From Evansella caseinilytica (GTDB taxonomy: Bacteria > Bacillota > Bacilli > Bacillales > Salisediminibacteriaceae), in contig NZ_FNPI01000028.1 in NCBI RefSeq assembly GCF_900107275.1, positions 1 through 43,261 on the forward strand: a DNA stretch of 43,261 bases, in the 5' to 3' direction. How positions within the stretch are numbered: the stretch's first letter is position 1; each line of letters opens with the position of its first letter. Positions 33,218 through 41,974 of the stretch are shown here, piece by piece. A program made the translations under genes and the position numbers. The notes beneath the pieces were generated by a model. The model saw only the letters and a list, made by a program, of their open reading frames with translations, ran no database searches and had not been told where the DNA came from.

Positions 33218-33838
33218 TCAGCCGGTGTACTCCTTCGCAAGCGCTGTTATTTTCGCAAAATCCCCGTTGGCAATATAGTCTTTATTGAGCAGCGAACCGC
33301 CGACGCCGACGGCAACAGCGCCAGCCTGCAAAAATGCTTTATAGTTTGCCGCATTAATTCCACCGGTAACGATGATCGGGATATATCCGAGTGGGCCGCG
33401 CACATCCTTGACAAACTGCGGTCCAACGACACTCGCCGGAAACACTTTTACCATATCTGCTCCCCAGTTATAAGCCTGCAGCATTTCCGTCGGTGTAAAC
33501 ACGCCGGGAATGGAAATTTTCCCATGCTGCTTTGTTACTTTTATTGTCTCTCGATCCAGCGTCGGGGCAAAAATAAATTCCGCGCCGGCGCGAATCGCTT
33601 CCTCCGCCGTTTTTTCGTCAAGCACCGTCCCTGCTCCAACAGCTGCGCGGCCGTGAAATTTTTCCTTCGCTTCACCTATCACCCCGAGAGCATCGTCGGA
33701 ATCCATTGTTACTTCAATACCGGTAATTCCCCCTTTAATGAGGGCTTCAATAACATCAATTACTTTGCTGCGGTCTACTTTACGTATGACTGCCACTGCC
33801 TTCGGACCCGTCAGCAGCTGTAGCTGTTTTGATTGCAT
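33218..33838 (-). CDS. kdgA: KDPG/KHG aldolase
   Basis: The enzyme cleaves 2-keto-3-deoxy-6-phosphogluconate to pyruvate and glyceraldehyde 3-phosphate. The 206-residue protein has the class I aldolase motifs: AVIRKVD with the GGITGIEVTM strand, VGAGTVLDEKTAEEAI, FIFAPTLD, the Schiff-base lysine in ADMVKVFPASVVG, and IVTGGINAANYKAFLQAGAVAVGVGGSL. The ATG follows GAAAGGAAGG; an upstream in-frame extension lacks support. It is the last gene of the kdgR-kdgK-kdgA operon. Confidence 0.93.
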   Translation of the reverse strand: MQSKQLQLLTGPKAVAVIRKVDRSKVIDVIEALIKGGITGIEVTMDSDDALGVIGEAKEKFHGRAAVGAGTVLDEKTAEEAIRAGAEFIFAPTLDRETIKVTKQHGKISIPGVFTPTEMLQAYNWGADMVKVFPASVVGPQFVKDVRGPLGYIPIIVTGGINAANYKAFLQAGAVAVGVGGSLLNKDYIANGDFAKITALAKEYTG

Positions 33839-33978
33839 TTTTTTCCTTCCTTTCGCCGATAATATCATTTTTCACAGGGCATCAACATTGATCACAGAGG
33901 CAATCGGTATCGCCACACTTTAAAAAGCGGGTTCTTTCCATAATTGATTATCCTTTTGGAACGCTCAGCAGCACCGAG

Positions 33979-34929
33979 CTACCTCTCAATCGATTCCCGT
34001 TCACCCAATTCCACAAGCACATCCTCATAGTACGGTAGCCCTTCATTGTCACCTTTTACACTGACGACAATGGAACCGACTTTGTTTGCAAAGCGGAGCG
34101 TTCTCTCCAGCGGCCACCCCTTCAGCAGTCCGGTAATAAATCCGGCATCAAAGCCGTCGCCGGCGCCAACGGTATCAACCACTTTTCGCGGCGGGAAGGC
34201 CGGCATGGAAATCGACTCGTTCGCTGTAACCGCCAACGCGCCAGCCCCTCCCTTTTTCACAACGACATGACCAATTCCATGGCTTTGGAACTCCCTGACC
34301 AGCTCATCGGTATTTTTCGTGTCCAGGAGAATATCCCCTTCCTCATCCCCGGTAAGAAGTACATCCACTTGCGGCAAAAACGCTGTCAGCACTTCCCGTG
34401 CCCGTTCTTTCGACCAGAGGCGCAGGCGAATGTTAGGATCCATGGAAATAAGCAGCCCGTGTTTTTTCGCGTAGTATACCGCCTGTTCGATAATCTCCGG
34501 ATTCTTCGGGTCAATTGCCATGAATACCCCGGTAATATGCAGCACCTTGAATTGCTTGATGTGTTCTTCCTTAATATCCTCCGTAGTCAAGGTGGAAATC
34601 GGGCTCGGATTCCGATAATAAAATGTGCGACCTTGTCCGTCTTCCATAATTTCCTTGAAGTTTACCGACGTCGGAATATGATCGACAAGCTTAACTTCGG
34701 ACACATCGATCCCTTCTCCTCGGATAAAATTATAAATATAACGCCCGAATTCATCATTTCCAAGGCGGCTGAGCCAGCCCGTTTTTAACCCAAGCCGCGC
34801 GGTTCCGATGGCAAAATTCAGCTCGGCCCCTCCGACTTTACGCTGAAATTCATTGACAAACCGCATCGGCCCTGTTGTTTTCGGGTCCATCGTTATCATG
34901 CCGTCACCTATTGTCAGTACGTCAAACAT
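33979..34929 (-). CDS. kdgK: 2-keto-3-deoxygluconate kinase (PfkB family)
   Basis: This 316-residue kinase should phosphorylate 2-keto-3-deoxygluconate to the substrate of KdgA. PfkB signatures are VGGAELNFAIGTARLG (residues 32-47) and VVDTVGAGDGFDAGF (250-264), with catalytic Asp258. MFDVLTIG is chosen as start: AGGGTGG lies nine bases upstream, and homologs begin this way; a GTG seven codons earlier is less likely. Position between kdgR and kdgA supports the substrate over other sugars. Confidence 0.92.
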   Translation of the reverse strand: MFDVLTIGDGMITMDPKTTGPMRFVNEFQRKVGGAELNFAIGTARLGLKTGWLSRLGNDEFGRYIYNFIRGEGIDVSEVKLVDHIPTSVNFKEIMEDGQGRTFYYRNPSPISTLTTEDIKEEHIKQFKVLHITGVFMAIDPKNPEIIEQAVYYAKKHGLLISMDPNIRLRLWSKERAREVLTAFLPQVDVLLTGDEEGDILLDTKNTDELVREFQSHGIGHVVVKKGGAGALAVTANESISMPAFPPRKVVDTVGAGDGFDAGFITGLLKGWPLERTLRFANKVGSIVVSVKGDNEGLPYYEDVLVELGERESIER

Positions 34930-35092
34930 CCTTGCATACCACCCTTCCACATTTTTTTATGAAACTGCTCTCTATAAAATCAATGTCCCCCGCCGCTTTA
35001 AGTTGCAAGCAGACAGCAATGCGACATGCCGCTGGGAAATCTCCACCCGATCGATCGGGCAGCGCAGCCGCCTTCTGGAGACTGGGGTTTTA

Positions 35093-36103
35093 TCATATCA
35101 GCTTTTTTACAGACTCCCGCTCCAGAAATTCCGCTTGAAAAACAAAACTTCGCTGATCTTCATCATCCAACTGCTGGTTAATTTGCTTTAACAGCAGCTC
35201 CGCAGCTTTTTTCCCCATCGCATAAGCTGGCTGGGCAATCGTCGTCAACGGCGGATCGTACAGCTCTGCAAATTGCGTCTCGTCGAACGTTATCAACGAG
35301 AGCTGGTCGGGAATGCGAATATCGTGCTTTCTCACCGTCTTCAATATTTCGATTAAAACGAGATCATTTCCCACCAGCAATGCCGTTGGCGGATGCGAAA
35401 GTGCCATCATTTGCAACAATGCCTGCTCTGTATTTTCCAACGGCGCTGTACTTAAATACTCGTTCATTTGCGGCAATTGATGTAGACGGACTGCCTCCTG
35501 ATAGCCACGCACCCGTTCGGCCCGAACACTTACATGAACCGGGGTAGTCATCATCGCGATTCGCTCGTGCCCTTTCCCGTAAAAATATTCGACAGCATGC
35601 ATGGCAGCATCGCGGTTGTTGAGAACGATCGTATGAACATTGATTTCTTCCACCGCGCGGTCAATAAACAATAACGGGTACCCCTGCTTTTCCAATTCAC
35701 GGTACAGCGCGATGTTTTTTCCCGTAGGCAATAAAATGATACCGTCCACCTGCTTCGCCCTCAGCATGTCGATATATTGCTTTTCCTTTTCCGGCTGATC
35801 GTCGGCATTGCAAATGATGACGTGATACTGATGACTGTGACAGTAATCCTCGATCGCCCGGGTAATCTGCGTGGAAAAATGGTGAAGTATGTTTGCCACG
35901 ATAATCCCGATCGTCAGCGTCTTCTTCTGCTTCAGACTTCTTGCCAAAACATTCGGCTGGTATCCTAATTCCTCAATCGCTGCTTTAATTTTTTCCTTTG
36001 TGGCCTGCCCCATGTATTCAAACCGCTCGTTCAAATACTGCGACACGGTGCTCTTCGATACACCGGCCTTCTCGGCCACATCCTGCATCGTTACCTTGCG
36101 AAT
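35093..36103 (-). CDS. kdgR: LacI-family regulator KdgR (possible ATT start)
   Basis: This LacI/GalR repressor of about 336 residues should control KDG use. The N-terminal helix-turn-helix reads VTMQDVAEKAGVSKSTVSQYLNERFEYM, closely matching B. subtilis KdgR (VTISDVANHAGVSKSTVSQFLNKRYDYM). A periplasmic-binding-protein-like sensor domain follows (IGIIVANILHHFSTQITRAIEDYCHSHQYHVIICNAD). The start is unclear. AGGAGG lies 8 bases before an ATT codon at 36101-36103 that would give the homologous N-terminus (I/M-RKVTMQDV). The alternatives are a GTG overlapping the ribosome binding site, an ATG 5 codons inside that cuts into helix 1, and a distant ATG at 36151 beside the operator. Confidence 0.88.
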   Translation of the reverse strand: MRKVTMQDVAEKAGVSKSTVSQYLNERFEYMGQATKEKIKAAIEELGYQPNVLARSLKQKKTLTIGIIVANILHHFSTQITRAIEDYCHSHQYHVIICNADDQPEKEKQYIDMLRAKQVDGIILLPTGKNIALYRELEKQGYPLLFIDRAVEEINVHTIVLNNRDAAMHAVEYFYGKGHERIAMMTTPVHVSVRAERVRGYQEAVRLHQLPQMNEYLSTAPLENTEQALLQMMALSHPPTALLVGNDLVLIEILKTVRKHDIRIPDQLSLITFDETQFAELYDPPLTTIAQPAYAMGKKAAELLLKQINQQLDDEDQRSFVFQAEFLERESVKKLI

Positions 36104-36151
36104 TCCACCCACCTCCTGCTGCTTGCAGACTAAATATATCAACGCGATCAT

Positions 36152-36209
36152 AAACCGGTTTACTAAACCGGTTTATCTTAAGTATAATACCAGCCTTGTC
36201 GACTGTCAA
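36152..36209 (-). promoter_or_regulatory. kdgRKA promoter with two KdgR operators
   Basis: On the minus strand TTGACA (36204-36209) and TATACT (36181-36186) are 17 bp apart. Just downstream lie two perfect palindromes AAACCGGTTT (36152-36161 and 36165-36174) separated by three bases, a typical LacI-family operator pair placed to block transcription start. KdgR autorepression relieved by KDG is the natural reading. Confidence 0.85.
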
Positions 36210-36414
36210 TTTGTTCATCGGATTACCACATACACATAGCATTTCAAATGGAGAAAAACATTGTTGTCTGCGGCAGGAATTGTAACGGTACGCAGTTCAC
36301 ATCGAATTATGAACCGAGATGAGGAAAAAACAAAGACCTTATACACACTTCAGGGAACTTTCCTTTCATATTACTCAGCAGCTTCTATCTATCATTGCAT
36401 CTTATGTCCCATGC

Positions 36415-36571
36415 TTGTTCAAAAAGACAGTGGTTTCTCTCAATACGCCCAATTCAGCTTAACTACAGCTCACGTCCTGTGAGCTACAGCGTAATGTTGT
36501 CATCCTGACTCCGGAGAAAACCACTCACAGCCAGCTTAAAAAATGCATCAGCTTCACTCATTGTCTCTTCC
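36415..36571 (+). repeat. Family B structured repeat, copy B4 (diverged)
   Basis: This copy begins TTGTTCAAAAAGACAGTGG and keeps the single-unit layout and the CCACTCACAGCC and ATGCATC segments, but loses the right-hand hairpin. The inner stem is AGCTCAC/GTGAGCT, extended by one pair relative to B2, while the outer GGCGGAAT arm has decayed. Confidence 0.6.
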
Positions 36572-36653
36572 TCTCCAAGCATAGCTTCGACGAATATCCG
36601 TCGGGACATATTTTGTAGCTTCTCTGTAAAGTGCGGCTCGTTACATTAGTGTG

Positions 36654-36815
36654 GTGTTTCCAATCGAACCGAGTTCGGGCGTCCATTGTCATATAGTGTC
36701 CCGAATGGGCCGGGTTCAGGACACTAGCGACTGCATTACACGACGTAATGTCCCGAACGAACATGATTCGGGACAGTAGCGACTTCAAATGTCCCGAATG
36801 AATACGATTGACTGC
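36654..36815. repeat. Tandem palindromic hairpins (TGTCCCGAA units)
   Basis: Units based on TGTCCCGAA...TTCGGGACA occur three to four times. TAGTGTCC/GGACACTA spans 36694-36726, TGTCCCGAA/TTCGGGACA spans 36749-36775, and there are incomplete units near 36654 and 36790. The linker GTAGCGACT or CTAGCGACT recurs after the complete ones. It lies between B4 and A6 with no gene. Confidence 0.6.
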
Positions 36816-36910
36816 GAGCGTTGTCTCTGTGTTGCTTACGTACATTCGATGTACGCTGTGCTGCTCGAGCCTGCCACGCCCCGACCTTCTTGCCGCTGTT
36901 CTTTCTGAAC
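36814..36910 (-). repeat. Family A structured repeat, copy A6 (reverse, 3' part missing)
   Basis: The reverse complement reads GTTCAGAAAGAACAGCGGC, then AAGAAGGTCGGGGCGTGGC, GAGCAGCACAGCGTAC and GTACGTAAGCAACACAGAGAC, then diverges into the palindromic array. About 45 bp of the usual right part is gone. It begins 9 bp after the permease stop codon. Confidence 0.7.
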
Positions 36911-36918
36911 ACGCTCTT

Positions 36919-39369
36919 TTAATGAATTTTCTTAAAAACAAGCATTGCCAAAATGATTGTGGCTAATATCACCAAACTGACTGTCACTCCAATAACAGCA
37001 GGAAGAAATGCCGATTGTAGAAGCATCATCGCTCCAGCACTTATCAACGTCCCTAAAATAAAACAGCTCCCCGCCCAGACCAACACTTCTTTTCCAACAT
37101 GCTTCTTTATCATTGCATTTGACCAGCCAATGGTATATAACATCTCAAACTCCTCCGCTCTCGCCTTTAGCAATGCTTCGAAAGCTTCACTGATACCTGT
37201 TATTGTCAAGAGCAGGGTAACTGCCAGGACAGCCAGACGAAAAGATACACTTTCTCCAAAGGTAAATGCGCCAAGCGTCGTTTCAGCAGATGCAATGTAC
37301 AAGGTAAAAATGGAAGAAAGCTGAAGCTGTATGATCATGACCGACAGCAGCAAAATGACCATCACCGGAAACAGCAAAGCCCAATAATAAAGGACACCGG
37401 CAAATCGTTTATAGCCTCTGCTCCTGTTCTGTTCTTTTTGTTTAAAATAAACAAGACCACTCATTATAATGAGGCTCACTATCCAAAAAAATGTCATGAT
37501 GAAGTAATTCATTGCAGGAGTTTGGCCAATAAACAAAAGAAGAAGACAAGCAACGAGAAAGGATAAACCAAGCAACAAAAATTGTTCATACCAATTTCGT
37601 AAACGAATCTTCGTTTCCGACCATCCTAAAAGAAGCAACACATGGTTTTCCGCAGCCAAATTTGCCCGTTCAAAATAAAATCGCGCCGCAAACCACACCA
37701 ATCCCAAAGTACTTAAGAGAATAATGTTTAACAGCATGTCAACATTCCAGCTGTTTGTCAAAGTCTGGGCAACACCTAACGTTGTCCAGGGCGATGTCAC
37801 TTCGCCAATTCCTTCTACATTTAGATGCAGCGTTTGAAAGGAGGAACCGGCAACAATATCGACCATATAACCTTGTTCCATGAACATCGTCGCCAAGTTT
37901 TCTATTCTTTCCTGCGCCGCTTCATCGTACCGTTCAATACCGTTCAGCTTCACTCGAACAGCATCAATCGGTTTATCCCCCTTGAGAAGTTCAGCGGCTT
38001 CAAGCGTTGTCACACCTGCGGCGGGGGTAGCGATAAAGCTGCCGGGGCTGATCGTTGGTGTCATTTCTATTCCAGCCGTTTTTTTCACTTTTTCCGTACT
38101 GTAAATTCCAAGCGGGCTTGAGGTCAGGGCATTTTCTTCCTTTGGTGGACGAAAGGTTCCCAGTTGCCAAAGCATATACGGCGCATCCATTGTTTCAAAG
38201 TAGCTTTGTCCATGTTCCTCAATCTTTTTATATTCTGGTGGAGGCCCTGCTTCGGCAATTTCAACATGAATCTGCTCTCCGTCAATGATATATGGCACTT
38301 TAGCGGCAGTATAGTAATACCCTGTATCGTTATACAGCGCCCCTCCACCTTCCGCTTCTGTTGCCCGACCTATCTCTAATTGATGATCAATCGTTAAATA
38401 CGTGCCGTCAAATGGATGCTGGTACTCTGTTAAGTCGTACGTATAGTGTTCCTCCTCAATAATCGGTAGACGAAGGAGCTCGTTTTCAAACCGTTTTTGT
38501 ACCTCTTCATCCATAAGCTGTAATTCATACGTTAATGTACTATCTTCAGGGACATCATATTTATCGCTAAATTCCGACAAAGAAAAATCCAATTTTTCTA
38601 CTTTAACCGACAGACTGAGGGGGATATGAAGATCCTCTCGTTGTAAAATCGGAATAACCGGAGGGTTGTTTCGATATTGTAAAAACACGCTTAACGTCTC
38701 CTCATCTTCTTCCCCAATTTCCCGATATAACGTAGAAAAATCAATTCCGGTCAGTGCTTTTTCGCTTTCCGCGTCGATTGCCGTCAACAGGTAATAATTT
38801 TGGGGCAGAAAAGCACTCATTCCACTCGTCAGCGCATTCGGAGGATTAGCAGGGTAAGGATACGTTTCCTCCGAGTACCATAGAGAGTTATCTATCAGAC
38901 CTAAGTAAAACATCGATAATGACTCACTGATTGGAAATTGTTCTACCCCGTCACTCGTGTAAAATTGCCAAGTGAAACGAGCAGGGTAATCAAGCAACGG
39001 CAGTTTCACAGCAGACGTATTACCTGAAAAATAGCCAAGCGACGCGACCGGAGCAGCAATCTCCACTTCCGGGTTTTGCTTGATGGCTTGCCATTGTTCG
39101 ATGGAAATGCCGCCTTTTCCATCTCCGATATAGTTGTCCTCCACAACGCCTAATTCGTTTTCAATCAAGGTTCTCGATCCCTTTGAACGAATTAACAAGT
39201 CATAGCTCCCGCGACTGTAAACTTCAAGTGTTTCCGTTACCTTTAACTGCGATTCCCGGGAGTTTTCCACCCCGATGGGAACAAGGATAAAGAAGCATAC
39301 CATTGCCAGAACTGTAATAACCGTACTTTTCTTTCTGTTCCAAATTCTTTTTACTGCTAATTGAATCAT
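36919..39369 (-). CDS. ABC transporter permease with large extracytoplasmic domain (FtsX-like)
   Basis: This 816-residue membrane protein begins with one helix (STVITVLAMVCFFILVPIGV) and has a long extracellular region of about 480 residues. It ends with several helices in two groups (NIILLSTLGLVWFAARFYF, FLLLGLSFLVACLLLLFIG, VILLLSVMII, and the FtsX-like RAEEFEMLYTIGWSNAMIKKHVGKEVLVWAG). It overlaps by 4 bases the ATPase gene upstream. The frame is intact although its ATPase partner carries a frameshift. Similar secreted-peptide/ATPase/permease sets handle bacteriocins or cell-envelope stress; no specific substrate can be named. Confidence 0.85.
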   Translation of the reverse strand: MIQLAVKRIWNRKKSTVITVLAMVCFFILVPIGVENSRESQLKVTETLEVYSRGSYDLLIRSKGSRTLIENELGVVEDNYIGDGKGGISIEQWQAIKQNPEVEIAAPVASLGYFSGNTSAVKLPLLDYPARFTWQFYTSDGVEQFPISESLSMFYLGLIDNSLWYSEETYPYPANPPNALTSGMSAFLPQNYYLLTAIDAESEKALTGIDFSTLYREIGEEDEETLSVFLQYRNNPPVIPILQREDLHIPLSLSVKVEKLDFSLSEFSDKYDVPEDSTLTYELQLMDEEVQKRFENELLRLPIIEEEHYTYDLTEYQHPFDGTYLTIDHQLEIGRATEAEGGGALYNDTGYYYTAAKVPYIIDGEQIHVEIAEAGPPPEYKKIEEHGQSYFETMDAPYMLWQLGTFRPPKEENALTSSPLGIYSTEKVKKTAGIEMTPTISPGSFIATPAAGVTTLEAAELLKGDKPIDAVRVKLNGIERYDEAAQERIENLATMFMEQGYMVDIVAGSSFQTLHLNVEGIGEVTSPWTTLGVAQTLTNSWNVDMLLNIILLSTLGLVWFAARFYFERANLAAENHVLLLLGWSETKIRLRNWYEQFLLLGLSFLVACLLLLFIGQTPAMNYFIMTFFWIVSLIIMSGLVYFKQKEQNRSRGYKRFAGVLYYWALLFPVMVILLLSVMIIQLQLSSIFTLYIASAETTLGAFTFGESVSFRLAVLAVTLLLTITGISEAFEALLKARAEEFEMLYTIGWSNAMIKKHVGKEVLVWAGSCFILGTLISAGAMMLLQSAFLPAVIGVTVSLVILATIILAMLVFKKIH

Positions 39370-40042
39370 TTGCCAATCACCACTTCTTTCAAGGTTCCAT
39401 CCCTTAATTCCAGAATATGGTCCCCTTGTTTCGCTACGTCAAGATCGTGAGTGACAACAAGCAATGTCCGGCCTTTTGCTTTCAGTTTTTGCAGAACATG
39501 AACAATTTGATTTCGGTTGTCCACATCGAGATTTCCCGTCGGTTCATCACACAAAAGCAACTGAGGATCGGCAATTAATGAACGGGCGATCGCCACTCGT
39601 TGTTTTTCACCGCCCGACAAGGAGGCAGGAAGGCGATGGAAGTAAGCTTCCGTTATTCCCACTTATTTAACAAGCCTACCGCTTTTTCTTTTAACCGTTT
39701 TTTTTCCCTGTCACGATAAAGTGGCAACAGGACATTATCCAATACATGATAATGCGGTAACAGCTTATAATCCTGAAAGATAAAACCGATCTTTTTTCTT
39801 CTGAAATCGCTTCTTTCAGCTTCTTTTAAAGTGTGAACCTGAATGTTATCTATTTCCACCGTTCCTTCATCCAAAGATTGTAAGCCTGATATACAATGGA
39901 GCAAGGTTGATTTTCCTGTTCCCGACGGGCCGATAATAGTGGTCCATGACCCGGCATTTACATTGAATGATAAGCTGCTAAAAAGCTTATTCAACTCTTG
40001 TCCATTTTTAAATGTTTTACTAATCGCTTTTACGGATAACAC
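39366..40042 (-). pseudogene. ABC transporter ATP-binding protein, frameshifted
   Basis: Two frames together make one ATPase of the MacB/LolD type. The N-terminal piece (39653-40042) has Walker A GPSGTGKST and Q-loop FIFQDYKLLPHY. The C-terminal piece (39366-39662) has the signature LSGGEKQRVAIARSL, Walker B LLLCDEPTGNLD and the H-loop VVTHD. They join at NK-VGITEAY, where one A is missing (AATAAGTGG for AATAAAGTGG, near 39662), giving a stop after NKWE. There is no slippery heptamer to suggest programmed frameshifting. It is a recent mutation or a sequencing error. GTG is used as start, seven bases after GGAGG. Confidence 0.85.
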
Positions 40043-40085
40043 CAAACTGCCTCCAAACATAACAATATTGTTAATTAGTAATCAA

Positions 40086-40116
40086 AATCCCTTTTATGAA
40101 ACCACAAAAGGGATTA
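40086..40116 (-). terminator. Terminator or attenuator between secreted protein and ABC genes
   Basis: AATCCCTTTT pairs perfectly with AAAAGGGATT. On the minus strand it is followed by TTTGATT, so it may end most transcripts after the small secreted protein while letting some through to the ABC genes. Confidence 0.65.
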
Positions 40117-40130
40117 ATTGAAATCAGCAA

Positions 40131-40526
40131 TTATCTTGTCAGTGTAATTCGCCCGGAAATCGAAGCCGCCCTGTCAGATCTGTTGCCTGTTACCGATGCA
40201 AAATCAGTCCATGTCTGAGTTGTCAAAGAAGATGACCGTCTGTATGTTACAGTGGGTGTCGTCATATTAAAGCTGTTTGTAGTAAAACGGTTTATTTGCC
40301 TAACCCCGTAACCATCAGTGAAATTAACAGTATAAGTGGTTGAGTCGCTGTCGTACCAAGATAATTTTTTCGTCACTGTTGTTGAAGTACCTACTTTAGA
40401 TACGTTTTGTGGAGACATGCCGATTTCTAAAGGAATCTATGCAGCAGAAGCCTGACTCGGTAATCCAAAACCTATTAACATACCACCAACCAATAAAACA
40501 GATGTTAATTTTTTAGATATTTTCAT
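40131..40526 (-). pseudogene. Secreted small protein with nonsense mutation after signal peptide
   Basis: From an ATG eight bases after AAAGGAGG the frame encodes a textbook signal peptide (MKISKKLTSVLLVGGMLIG, ending LPSQASAA). A TAG then interrupts at codon 30 (40437-40439), and the same frame continues for about 100 more residues (IPLEIGMSPQNVSKVG to SGRITLTR). The mature part is Ser/Thr-rich, without cysteine, and probably beta-rich. I do not recognise the family. The arrangement with ATPase and permease recalls lactococcin-972-type or other secreted-peptide clusters (weak). As it stands the exported protein would not be made unless the stop is read through. Confidence 0.7.
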
Positions 40527-40570
40527 ATAATAACCTCCTTTCTTTTTTAACTATTTTTCTTGTCAATGTA

Positions 40571-40599
40571 ATTGTAATACTGACGGTACATATTGTAAA
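40571..40599 (-). promoter_or_regulatory. Promoter of the secreted-protein/ABC operon
   Basis: On the minus strand TTTACA (40594-40599) and TACAAT (40571-40576) are 17 bp apart, 45 bp before the start codon. Bases 40600-40861 are AT-rich and show no gene. Confidence 0.6.
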
Positions 40600-40861
40600 T
40601 TTCATAGAACTATTTTCTTATAAAATTCTCGGTATGAAACCGATTTTAAATGCCTGGATTTATTATTTTTTTGTCAATATCGCAAAACATCTATAGTTTT
40701 TATGAGTTGAGTAAGCCAAAATAAAAATAGTTTTATAATGGACCCCATTGTCAAGGCACGAAAACAAAAATTTTAAGCTTTTCCCTGAAAAATCCACCTT
40801 CAAAATGTTTTTTGCGTACCTAGTTTCTTGGGTCCATTCCACTTATACAAGCTTCCTTCTT

Positions 40862-41974
40862 TTACCCCCATACCTCTTTTGCAATATCGATGACAAATTT
40901 TATTTTGTTCCATTGTTCTTCTTCCGTAATGTCGTTTCCATGATGTGTTGAAGCAAATCCACATTGTGGACTTAGGCAAAGCTGCTCCAATGGGACATAT
41001 TTGCTTGCTTCTTCGATTCGTGCAAGAATTTGTTCTCGCCCTTCCAATTGCCCTGCTTTAGATGTGACAAGTCCCAATACAACACGAGGTCCATCTTCAG
41101 GGATATGTTTTAAAGGGGCAAAATCACCTGATCGCTCATCGTCATATTCAAGGAAAAAGCCATCTACCTTTTCTCGTCCGAACAACGCAGGTGCAACAGG
41201 ACCATACCCTCCGGAAAACGCATAGTTTGAACGATAGTTTCCGCGACACAAGTGAGTGGTGATGATGAGATCATCTGGCTTTTTTTCGAGAGCCCCATTG
41301 ACCACTCGAATCGCCAGGTCAATTAAATATTCACGATCGTATTTTCCTTCATTAAAAGGAATCGCCGGAGAGCACAATCCAGCTGTATAAACATCATCAA
41401 ATTGAATATAACGAGCGCCTACGTTATAAAACGCTTGAAGTGCGTCTTGATAGGCTTTCACTATATCAGCAGCATACTCCTCAATATCAGGATTGATCTC
41501 CACGTTTTGAATCGTCTCATTAAAGAACTGATTCGGACTTGGAATTGTCATTTTTGGCACAGCCCGGCCGCCTACCATTTGTTTTAATTCGACAAAATCC
41601 TGCAGATGGGGATGATTCGGATTGAACGCAATCTTGTCAATGCTACGAACGTTATATCGTTCGGTTTCAACACCATTGGCAAACAAATAGCCTTGATCAG
41701 GTACATAACCTTCGATCCCGTAGAGGTGTTCCATAAAGTCTGTATGGAAAAACCGCCTTCTTAATTCACCATCTGTAACAGCTTGTAGGCCTAGCTCAAT
41801 TTGGCGATCGACGATTCGTTTAATTTCCTCGTTTTCCACTTGTCTTAGTTGTTCGTCCGACGCTTTTCCTTCTTTGTGTTGTTGACGCACTTTATGTAAT
41901 CGTTCTGGACGCAAAAAACTGCCTACGTGGTCTGCGCGAAATGGCGCTACACTTGTTTTTGTTGTCATCATCAT
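40862..41974 (-). CDS. B12-independent methionine synthase-like protein (YxjG/YxjH family)
   Basis: This 370-residue protein corresponds to the C-terminal catalytic domain of MetE and fits the YxjG/YxjH family. The likely zinc ligands are visible as His and Cys in IITTHLCRGNYRSN and Cys in LSPQCGFASTHHG. RADHVGSFLRPERL and DGELRRRFFHTDFMEHLYG are family signatures. It probably methylates homocysteine from a donor other than folate polyglutamate; the donor is unknown. It overlaps the stop of the upstream cyclase gene by four bases (ATGA) and is controlled by the same SAM riboswitch, as in B. subtilis where yxjG and yxjH are S-box genes. Confidence 0.9.
   Translation of the reverse strand: MMMTTKTSVAPFRADHVGSFLRPERLHKVRQQHKEGKASDEQLRQVENEEIKRIVDRQIELGLQAVTDGELRRRFFHTDFMEHLYGIEGYVPDQGYLFANGVETERYNVRSIDKIAFNPNHPHLQDFVELKQMVGGRAVPKMTIPSPNQFFNETIQNVEINPDIEEYAADIVKAYQDALQAFYNVGARYIQFDDVYTAGLCSPAIPFNEGKYDREYLIDLAIRVVNGALEKKPDDLIITTHLCRGNYRSNYAFSGGYGPVAPALFGREKVDGFFLEYDDERSGDFAPLKHIPEDGPRVVLGLVTSKAGQLEGREQILARIEEASKYVPLEQLCLSPQCGFASTHHGNDITEEEQWNKIKFVIDIAKEVWG

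Noticed and set aside
39650-39670. Programmed frameshift in the ABC ATPase
   Set aside because: No slippery heptamer, internal ribosome-binding-like stimulator or downstream structure was seen; a simple base loss explains the break.
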